From Mesorhabditis belari (Eukaryota > Nematoda > Chromadorea > Rhabditida > Rhabditidae): a DNA stretch of 64,000 nucleotides. Shown here piece after piece: positions 35,001 to 41,824 of this stretch. The stretch spans positions 2,168,001-2,232,000 of the forward strand of contig CAUEEP010000735.1 in NCBI GenBank assembly GCA_958450365.1, written 5' to 3'. The notes beneath the pieces were generated by a model. It saw only the letters and a program-made list of their open reading frames with translations. It did not search any database and was not told where the DNA came from. The translations under genes were made by a program, and so were the position numbers. Position 1 is the stretch's first letter. Each line of letters opens with the position of its first letter.

Positions 35001-38000
35001 AGTGTCACTGAACCAAAATTTGGCCGAATCTCTGTTGCTGCTCTGAAAGCTAAAAAGCTTTATCCAGCTGATTCCAGTTCACGAAATCTCGTAAAACCGA
35101 GAAGAGACAATGCTATTTTTGGACTCAAAGCTTTTTTCTTACAAGGATATCCAGCGAAATTCAAGAAGATTATGAAAGTATGTGATGAATGGATTAGAGT
35201 CATTTGGTTTTTGTTTTTTGATTTCTTTTTGATTCCTTTTTCAAGTACAATTACAATTTAGGTAAAAGAAGAGAACAATATCACTGGAATGAAAGTTTTC
35301 ATTTTTCCTATTGGTCGCGAGGGTGTTTCTTCGTTGTACAAAGAGAAAGAAGAGATTGACAAGATGGAAGAGAATGAAGTTAATCCACTCGTTGGACCAG
35401 AGTCAGTTTTCTTAAGAAAGAAACTTTAAGAAACCTAAGAAACTTTAAACGAAAACAAAAGCTCATTCTAGAGATTGTTTCAATGAAATGATACATGATG
35501 TCACGGAAAAAATATCTCAAATCACCGCAATCTCGGCAAAGGCCAAATTGCAAGCACGTCAGCAATATATGGTGGGTTTCGGTGAACTTGTAGTTTAAAA
35601 ATTGTTGAGTTTAGAAGAGATATAGCCAAGCCAGGGATTTGGCCAAGCTTTAGACCAATCCAACCCTAGTTTCGCCACGGTTAATCTAGCAAAAACTACT
35701 ACTAGGTCTACTTGCCCAAACGACTAGGCCTACTAGACCTACTTGGCCAAACGACTAGGCCTACTCGGCCAAACGACTAGGCCTACTAGGCCAAAGGACT
35801 AGGCCTACTAGGCCAAACGACTAAGCCTACTAGACCTACTTGGCCAAACGACTAGGCCTACTCGGCCAAACGACTAGGCCTACTAGGCCAAAGGACTAGG
35901 CCTACTAGGCCAAACGACTAAGCCTACTAGACCTACTTGGCCAAACGACTAGGCCTACTAGGCCAAACGACTAGGCCTACTCGGCCAAACGACTAGGCCT
36001 ACTAGGCCAAAGGACTAGGCCTACTAGGCCAAACGACTAAGCCTACTAGACCTACTTGGCCAAACGACTAGGCCTACTAGGCCAAACTACTAGGCATAGC
36101 TCCCAAAAAAGTCGCTGTTTGGTCAATTATTTAAGTCGGGACCTTTTTTTTGGACCAAACTAATATTATTTAAGAGACTAATAATCAAAAAAAACTAACT
36201 TACGAGTGTTTTTGAAAAAAACCGCCTGACAGTGGATCCGAACCAGGGACCTCGACGGCTAAGCGAATCCAATGCGCTAACACACTATCCACTAGGCTAC
36301 CGAGACATTGGGAAGCCCGAGAAGCGAACGCCTTAAGTAGCTTGCTGTTTGGCGAAATCGGCGAAGCTTTGAAGGCTTTGAAGGCTGAAGGCTGATGATA
36401 AATAGGATTTAAAAGCTATCGAACTCTGTCTATCGGTAGCCTAGTGGATAGTGTGGTAGCCGTCCTATGGTTGTGTGGTTCGAATCCTCTCGTTTTAACT
36501 CTTCTTGAGCGTCCAATCAAAACTTATACAGAGTTTTAAATGTGGAGGAGTCAAAAGAAAGCAAAATCAGCACAAAACTCTAGCTAAACACTAAAAACTT
36601 CCGAATCTTGTTCCAAGTTTCCAATCGAACTCATACTTTACTGCGTGGATGTCCGCTTTTCGCAAAACGTTTTTCACTAATCTTTACGCCAAAAATAGCA
36701 ATGCTGTGTAACTTTTTCTGTCGCTTTTTGAAATTGAAAAAACAAACTAGAACTCTTAAGCCGATTCCAGTTTGTACTTCTTTACAAGATCCATTTCAGC
36801 GCATGACAATGTCTCCAGAGATCCGAATGCCACTCTCAGTGGAAGCATACAATCGTGGCTCTCCGAACATTCACCAAATCAATGTGCAACAGAATTTCAT
36901 TGATCAGGGTGTGGTGGAGCCATTTGTGCGCACTTCCCATAGCATTCAGGTAAGTTTAAAAATTGATATTTTAGTGACGGTTTCAAGTCTGTTTTACAAC
37001 TAAAGGATTTTCAGCCGACTACATACGAAGATCCGCAAAGCCACCAAAAGAGCCACCAAAAGAGCTCTTCAACGAGAGGACAAAAACGAGGAGCTCCAAC
37101 TGGCACCTCGAAAGTAAAGCAAATGCCAGCAACGTCCACAAATCAGGTTAGTGAAAGGAAAATGTATAGGAAAACAGCTGTCATTTGATGCAGAATAAAA
37201 TTGCGCGTTGAATGATACCAAAACTAGCTCAAAATTTAATATTCACGCAAAGTTGTTGGCTAAAAACTAAACCCGGCCCATTATGGGCGGGCTTAACCAT
37301 TTGCCACATAGCTGGATATTATATTTTGAGTTGATTTTGGTATCATTCAACGCGCAATTTGATTCTGCATCAAATGATAATTAAAATAGTCAAAATCAAA
37401 GGGCTAGTGCTGAGAAAAACATGAAAAACCTTAACTTCCCAACGGCAAAAAAGGACCGACAGATGTTTTCTACTGTACAGAACTGATCACCTAAAACCTA
37501 AGCCTAAGCCTAAGCCTTACTTGGCCTACAATTGGACTTGGCCTAGTTCCTGGGCCCACCACGCGTCCAATGATCCCAGAATTAACTCAAAATGAAATAT
37601 CCGTGCAAAGTTAGTTAAAATACGATAAACATTCTTTCAGCAATCCACCATGCCTTCTCATCATCCCCCACCACCTCCCTATCCACAACAACATTACTCA
37701 CACCCAGCTTACCATTATCCGATTGTAAGTTAAAGCCTTTTAGTCATTTAAGCCTCAAATTTTCAGCCATTTCCCATGATGGGCTACAATCCGATGATGG
37801 CTGGTCCATCAACTTTATCAACTCAGGCTCAAGTACACCGAAATGATCTCGACCCGCAAGAACAACAAGAACTCACTTTTCCTTCTGATGGATCGACTTT
37901 CTCGTGAGTTTTGTTAAAACTAGTTTTTTGTTCCCTCAAGACAAGGAAACGAGACGGTCAGCCAAACGATTATAGCGCCGCACTTCAGAGGGCCTAGATT

Positions 38001-38986
38001 GACCAAAATTGAGTCAATTGTTTTGATTTTTCTGCAAATAAATCTTAAGTACATCTCCTAAAACGGTGCCAATTATCTAATCGATTCATGCTTTCAACTT
38101 TTCTATATGGCCTGCCAAAGTTGAGAGCCGAGTTTCGCTCGGTACGCTGCTGGGGATGGGATTTTGATGGGATTTTTGGGAGCGATCTTGTCAAAGTCTC
38201 GTTGAGATTGGATTGATTAATGTTAATGAACAAAATCTCACATGATCTACGCAGTTTAAGTGCAAAAATTCTTGAGAAATTTCATAAAAACTCACCAAAT
38301 ATCATCTGTTTTCACTTGAACGATTTATGAGCTTTGAAAGGCTCTATAAAAGAGTTGAAAGCTTGAATCGATTAGATAATTGGAACTGTTTTAGGAGATG
38401 TACTTAAGATTTATCTCCAAAAAAATCAGAATGATTGGCCAAATTTCGGCCAATCTAGGCCCTTTGAAGTGCGGCGGTATAGTTGTGGGCCATTCTGTAA
38501 AACGAAACTAAAAAATAAATTGGTGTCATATTAGAAATATATAGTTAAGTGTGCCAGAAGAAGTGTGTTTACATTTTTGAGCACAAAGTATTGCACGTTG
38601 TTGTTCTAAAAGTATTTTTTGTCAGGTAGAGACCAGGTCAGAAGCTAGGTCTGGCTTTGACTGGTCTGGCTTGACTGGTCTGGCTTGACTGGCATGTTTT
38701 GACTGGCCTGGCTTGACTGGCCTGGTTTGACTGGCCTGATTTGACTGGCCTGGTTTGACTAGCCTGGCTTGACTGACCTGGCTTGACTGGCCTGGTTTGT
38801 CTGGCCTGGTTTGTCTGGCTTGACTCTCCTTGGCTTTTCTTATCCTAAACTTGATCTGCCAGAAACTTGCCTGGGCCTAGTTGCAACTTTTGTATAACCC
38901 AGTTCCAAGTGAATTCACCAAAACCCAAAATTTCCAGTGATCCTCCCGAATTCGGTCAACTTTGGACAAATTTCCGACAATCGTAA
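20079..38986 (+). CDS. Large 27-exon gene, product unrecognised (977 aa)
   Basis: Exons: 20190-20195, 20523-20626, 22432-22502, 24513-24633, 25785-25883, 28487-28612, 28652-28730, 28797-28883, 29774-29855, 29899-29960, 30864-30941, 31071-31160, 31572-31721, 31798-32010, 32362-32595, 32672-32781, 33823-33891, 34585-34659, 34848-34958, 35003-35177, 35262-35401, 35472-35571, 36800-36949, 37015-37146, 37641-37724, 37767-37903, 38938-38986. All phases join (2,934 nt). Translation may start at 20,190 or at an in-frame Met at 20,079, which would add a hydrophobic lead. The N-terminal half is Trp-rich and helical, and the middle is mixed. The last roughly 200 residues are Gln/Ser-rich with a Pro/His/Tyr tract, as in many transcription regulators. 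Weak likeness to the STAT linker (LNWRQLSAWFS) and SH2 end (LKAKKLYPAD) is noted, but the usual FLLRFS motif is absent, so no function is assigned. Confidence 0.7.
20888..21395. repeat. Inverted sister of the 2,240-2,985 repeat, unexpanded
   Basis: It is the reverse complement of the repeat at 2,380-2,985 (shared: ACAACACTGGTTCATTTTG-side flank and CCGAATCTGAATCTGGT block). In place of the 300-bp GCCTAA array it has a short, irregular CTTAGGCTTAGG stretch near 21,035-21,090. It lies in intron 2 of the large gene. Confidence 0.75.
21400..21785. mobile_element. Palindromic copy of the CCGTATTTTCTC MITE family
   Basis: Two inverted halves meet near 21,590. Each half carries the family's core (AAGTTTTCACAGAAGCTCAG and its inverse; TTTCCGACCCCATAGGTTCT and its inverse). 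Other members are at 22,991, 23,329, 24,704 and 25,163. Confidence 0.65.
22640..23320. repeat. Homopolymer-shortened copy of 24,690-25,410, with MITE
   Basis: The order of motifs matches 24,690-25,410. The shared MITE ends are CCGTATTTCTC at 22,991 and ACTACGG at 23,207. Runs are consistently shorter here: GCCTTGCCAGAGAGCC against GCCTTTTGCCAGAGAGCC, CTAAATTCC against TTAAATCCC, and GGGTCGGAATG against GGGTCGGAAAATG. Either an old decayed copy or residual long-read indel errors. Confidence 0.6.
23329..23556. mobile_element. MITE, CCGTATTTTCTC family
   Basis: The right end ends ...GAGAAAATACGG followed by TA; the left end is slightly degraded. The inside shares GATGAGATCTAGTGAAGGAT with the other members. 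Non-coding, in intron 3 of the large gene. Confidence 0.7.
23565..24010. repeat. Direct repeat of 25,413-25,770
   Basis: Both blocks share GATTTAGGTTTCATTTTCTT and GATAAAAGGATGCATTTTGT. They lie directly after a MITE of the same family, so MITE plus flank were duplicated together about 1.85 kb apart. Exon 4 (24,513-24,633) lies between the copies and is not duplicated. Confidence 0.75.
24704..24930. mobile_element. MITE, CCGTATTTTCTC family
   Basis: Ends CCGTTTTTTCAC... and ...GAAAATACGG with TA on the right. Interior core as in the other members (TCGGAAAATGTAGCTAACAA). Starts about 70 bp downstream of exon 4 of the large gene. Confidence 0.7.
25163..25410. mobile_element. MITE, CCGTATTTTCTC family, best-preserved copy
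   Basis: 248 bp with inverted ends CCGTATTTTCTCTAAAAGTA and ...GAAAATACGG, flanked by TA on both sides (25,161-25,162 and 25,411-25,412). No open frame. Confidence 0.8.
25930..26030 (+). ncRNA. tRNA-like A-box sequence
   Basis: GATGTAGCTCATTGGTA matches a canonical tRNA D-arm/A-box (TAGCTCAxTGGTA). A weak B-box-like GAGTTCGCCGGCTTC lies about 65 nt further on. No cloverleaf could be drawn, so a SINE head or tRNA pseudogene is more likely. Confidence 0.3.
26749..27271. mobile_element. 523-bp MITE with TTAGGTTGATG ends
   Basis: The termini read TTAGGTTGATGCAAAAGTCT and its inverse (ending CATCAACCTAA), flanked by TA at 26,747-26,748 and 27,272-27,273. The matching empty site is near 5,558-5,565 (CTAATATTATAAAC). 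It sits in intron 5 of the large gene. Short minus-strand frames inside do not resemble a transposase. Confidence 0.85.
28255..28415. repeat. CAGGCAAAGCAGGGC array
   Basis: About nine 16-bp-like units of GGCCAGGCAAAGCA, about 70 bp upstream of exon 6 of the large gene. Open on both strands, not coding. Confidence 0.88.
28985..29305. repeat. GGCCAGGACAAGCAA array
   Basis: About 21 copies of a 15-bp unit, GGCCAGGCCAAGCAA / GGCCAGGACAAGCAA, in intron 8. All minus-strand frames give Leu/Ala/Trp/Pro/Cys repeats. Confidence 0.9.
30470..30640. repeat. 12-bp GCTCAAGCCTTG array
   Basis: About 13 units in intron 10 of the large gene. The period of 12 gives regular KPWL tetrapeptides in one frame. Confidence 0.9.
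31235..31500. repeat. AGCCAAGCTAA array
   Basis: Units AGCCAAGCTAA grade into CCAAGCCTAACC toward the right end. In intron 12 of the large gene. Confidence 0.85.
32044..32131. repeat. 88-bp foldback, GCGCACT family
   Basis: Arms AAACGCTTTCTTTCTAGTGC and, inverted, GTGCGCTAGGACGGGTTCTT, with GTTCTTCATTTTCTTTGATG and GAGAAAAATGAAGAATTCAG facing each other. It starts about 30 nt after exon 14's donor. Confidence 0.6.
32815..33218. repeat. GTACAATCCAGTACAACGTA array
   Basis: Composite of ACAATCCAGTACAACGT and ACAATCTGTACAATCC/ACAATCTATAC, with a higher-order alternation. It starts about 30 nt after exon 16's donor in the large gene. Confidence 0.9.
33995..34425. repeat. 12-bp CAACTGACCAACTGG/CTGACTGGT array
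   Basis: Two 12-bp variants (CAACTGACCAAC and TGGCTGACTGGT) alternate into 24-bp blocks. The array is framed on both sides by GGCAAAGTTGGCAAGGCAAA, so a short direct repeat flanks it. In the intron after exon 17 of the large gene (33,823-33,891). Confidence 0.9.
34445..34500 (+). ncRNA. B-box-bearing tRNA-like fragment
   Basis: AAGGGTTCAATCC fits the tRNA T-arm/B-box consensus. No clear A-box precedes it because the upstream side is the minisatellite. Probably a truncated tRNA-derived sequence. Confidence 0.25.
35690..36105. repeat. Higher-order array on ACTAGGCCTACTAGGCCAAA
   Basis: Units of about 23 bp (CTAGGCCTACTAGGCCAAAC) are organised in blocks of about 110 bp that recur three times. 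Each block contains one AAGG variant and one TAAGCCTACTAGACCTACTT variant. It contains the palindrome TAGGCCTA. In the intron before exon 36,800-36,949 of the large gene. Confidence 0.88.
36229..36310 (-). ncRNA. tRNA-like sequence with A and B boxes
   Basis: Minus strand: A-box TAGCCTAGTGG (36,289-36,299) and B-box GGTTCGGATCC (36,234-36,244), 55 nt apart. The start resembles arginine-type tRNA genes. The acceptor and T-stems do not pair well. A similar sequence lies on the other strand 130 bp away. Confidence 0.4.
36429..36512 (+). ncRNA. tRNA-like sequence with A and B boxes
   Basis: A-box TAGCCTAGTGG (36,437-36,447) and a perfect B-box GGTTCGAATCC (36,477-36,487), 40 nt apart, shorter than in most tRNAs. 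It shares TAGCCTAGTGGATAGTGTG with the minus-strand copy, so the two form a divergent pair. A SINE head or tRNA pseudogene is more likely than a working tRNA. Confidence 0.4.
37174..37380. mobile_element. Short MITE in the 37,147-37,640 intron of the large gene
   Basis: About 45-bp inverted ends: ATTTGATGCAGAATAAAATT... at the left and its inverse ending GATTCTGCATCAAATGAT at the right, both including GCGCGTTGAATGATACCAAA. The interior holds CCCGGCCCATTATGGGCGGG, a second small palindrome. No coding capacity. Confidence 0.75.
37970..38495. mobile_element. Foldback element in the last intron of the large gene
   Basis: The outer arms contain GCCGCACTTCAGAGGGCCTA and, inverted, AGGCCCTTTGAAGTGCGGCG. 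The inner arms contain CTTAAGTACATCTCCTAAAA and, inverted, TTTTAGGAGATGTACTTAAG. The arms are long and well preserved, suggesting recent insertion. No transposase frame. Confidence 0.75.
38640..38835. repeat. GGCCTGGTTTGACT array
   Basis: About 12 units of 14 bp, CTGGCCTGGTTTGA with CTTGACTGG variants, ending about 100 bp before the last coding exon of the large gene. Confidence 0.88.
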
Positions 38987-39456
38987 CAAAATTTGAAAAC
39001 TCTGATCAACCGAAGGATTTCCCCCAAATTCTACATCGCTGTTTTATGCCCTCAAAACTGAATCTCTTTTTTTTACAATAAATTTCGAAAAAGGTGTTAT
39101 CAGTGAACTTTGATATTCCTTAAAATATTAGAAGAATTTTTCGTTATCACTAAAGAAAATGGCTATTTTCGAAGCACTTTTTGAGGAAAACAAGAGCAGA
39201 TTCCTCGTGATAATTGACAGGCGAAAAATGTGACGATCGCTTTTTGACGGAACAAAAATTGTGTCGGGACCAAATTTTATAGCCCAAACTAGAGAAATTC
39301 GTGGAATTTTTGCTTTAGATTTAGCTTTAAACTTGTCTAGTGGAACTATGGTACTGACAAGTGTCTTATCTTTCTATAAAGAGTAAAAGTTAGAGAAGTT
39401 TTAGACAATTTGTTTGAAGACATCGTGATTAGCTACGTAGTTCGATGGAGATTATA

Positions 39457-40966
39457 CAGTGCGTTTCAAATTCTTAAACGCACCTCTAAAATAGCGAATT
39501 TTGCATTTCGACCACCTCTACAACTAATAATCTTTTTTCTATTAGAAAGAGCATGTCTTAAAACCTAAATAACACGAAAAATAAGCATACTGTAAAAAAC
39601 AAAAATTTTCAAAATAGATACTTTTTGCTAAATCAACCGTTTCAAATTCTTAAACGCACTATGAAAATATTGTTATTTATCGACACAAATATAAAATCAA
39701 AGGTTACAAATCAAAAATAATAATCTGTACACGCACCAGAACGATTAATTACTTGAGCCAGGCCAAAAAAATTGCTGTTTTAAGTATAGAAACGTCTTGA
39801 AACTGACGATGATTCTTGTAGACATCTCGGACAAGTATTCCCCATAAATTTTCTATCGGATTGAGGTCAGGAGACTGAGCGGGCCAGTCCAAAGTTGCAA
39901 TGTTGTTGTTTTTCAACCAGTCTTGGGTATCTCCGGCTCGATGAACTGACGCGTTGTCGTATTGAAACAAATCGGGAACGGCTTGATTTAGGAGCGAAAA
40001 CGGCGACAAGCAATTGTTCAAGATGTCTATCTAGTCATCCGATTCGAAACCATCTTCAGAGCGACCGTTCCATCAGCACAAAAGGCGGCCCAAACCATCA
40101 CAGGACCACCGCCAAAGTTTCGAGTTCCAAACACCATCGGATCACGTCGAAGATCCCTCCAATAGTAGCCAACGCCATCGGGGCCATCCAAATTCCATTT
40201 CTTCTCATCGGAAAAGATCACCTAAACGCAAAAAAAATTATAAAACATAAGCGGCTTTCCAACCATAGACCAATTCTGATTCATATGAGTCTTGGCGAAG
40301 GCCAATCGGGCTTTCTTGTGCAAAAGCTTCACAATCGGTTGGATGTTCAATAATTGTCGATCGATATGTGCGTTTTTCCTTGATGGCTCGCCAAATTGTC
40401 GACTTCGAAGAGTCGATTTTCCGTTGCGTTTTCACTTCATTGATCGTTTTTCCGTGGATGTTGTTCACAATATGGCGTCTAGCTCGCGGTGTAAGCTTTG
40501 GTTTTGGTCCTGGCTTCTTCATTGGTGTAGAAACGAACTCGGACTTTATATAATTTCGCACGACAGAGTCGGATCGGCCCAAATTTTTTGCGATTTTCCT
40601 TATTGAGTCGCCAATCCTCAAACGGGCATCAATCTGGCCTTTCTCATAATCCGTGAGCAGCTTTCCGTGTGCCATTTATCTGGAAATTAACAAAAATTAT
40701 AAATTTAATAAAAAAATATGCACAACAAAACGAAAAATTTCAAATAACAACAGCAAAGGCGGGTGCGTTTAAGAATTTGAAACGGTTGATTTAGCAAAAA
40801 GTTTCTATTTTGAAAATTTTTGTTTTTTACAGTATGCTTATTTTTCGTGTTATTTAGGTTTTAAGACATGCTCTTTCTAATAGAAAAAAGATTAATAGTT
40901 GTAGAGGTGGTCAAAATGCAAAATTCGCTATTTTAGAGGGTGCGTTTAAGAATTTGAAACGCACTG
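39457..40966 (-). mobile_element. Tc3-like Tc1/mariner transposon, 1,510 bp
   Basis: The long inverted repeats (39,457-39,659 and 40,763-40,966) differ at only a few positions and are flanked by TA. Each repeat contains GTTTCAAATTCTTAAACGCA at both its outer and its inner edge, the two-site layout known from Tc3. The transposase is on the minus strand between the repeats. The element lies between the convergent 3' ends of the large gene (ends 38,986) and the chemoreceptor (ends 41,825). Confidence 0.92.
39749..40675 (-). pseudogene. Tc3-like transposase, frameshifted
   Basis: The start at 40,675 gives an HTH-containing N-terminus with basic KKPGPKPKLTPRARRH. The catalytic residues are present: SDEKKW (first Asp), FQYDNASVH (second Asp) and SPDLNPIENLWG (Glu), with 34 residues between the last two (DD34E). 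A probable intron with GT at about 40,266 and TTTAG at about 40,222 lies before SDEKKW. The frame shifts once near 40,330 (before the HKKARLAFAKTH piece) and again, with a stop, near 40,020-40,030. As assembled it cannot make a full transposase. Confidence 0.85.
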
Positions 40967-41204
40967 TATAATAAATATAAGCTGGTAACCTGCTTGACAG
41001 TGTAGTTAAAATCATTCAAAGTTGAAAGTTTAAAAAGTTTGGTTAGGGATCTGTAAAATGTCTTCGCTTTTTTGCTTTAATTGCGAACTCTTTAGAATTA
41101 AAGCATACTTTATTTGCATTGCAACTATATGAAATTACAATAATCAGACAATAATTTGATCAACAAGTGAACGTGAAACAAAAAATTGAACAGAAGAATG
41201 GCTT

Positions 41205-41425
41205 TTTAGGGTTGGGCTTGGGCCTGAGCTGCCTGAGCTTGAGCCATAGCCTGAATCTAAGCTATAGCCTGAGCCTGAGCTGTCTGAGCCTGAGCTACCT
41301 GAGCCTGAGCCATAACCGGAGACATGGCCTTAACCAGAGCCTGAGGCATAGCTTGAAGCTAGGCCCAAGCCCGAGCCTGAGCCAGAGCCTGAGCCAGAGC
41401 CTGAGCCAGAGCCTGAGCCTGTGAC
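41205..41425. repeat. GAGCCTGAGC array
   Basis: Irregular units of GAGCCTGAGCCATAGCCTGA-type sequence shortly downstream of the chemoreceptor's 3' end (that gene lies on the other strand). No gene identified between 40,967 and 41,824. Confidence 0.8.
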
Positions 41426-41824
41426 AGCAAGTTTTCGATTGCCAACTCTTTACTATTTGTAAATGATGAAACCTTTTAAGTTTTCTTTTTATTTATTAAT
41501 ACAACGGAAGTTATTGTTGAGAAGATTTTTGTGAATTTCTAGAATATCGAAAGAAAATTGAGGAGAATCGGCAAAATTAAGGGAAAAATTGAGAAAATTT
41601 GGTGTATCGTCAATTACTTTCTTTATTGCTTTTTCATTTTTCTTTTTCAATGTTCTTTGTTTTTCTTTGTTCTTCTTTGTTCTTCTGTTCTTTCTTCAGA
41701 CTTTGAACTGGGGATTCAATTTTGCAATGGTGATCTCATTGATCGGCTGCTATTTGGTCGAATTGTTGAAGTGAGTGGAGCAATGGAGGGGTGATTTGTG
41801 ATCGGTTTTGTGGCTTGAAAGGTA

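Noticed and set aside
20079..38986. Firm STAT assignment for the large gene
   Set aside because: Only short, weak resemblances; the phosphotyrosine-binding FLLRFS segment is not visible.
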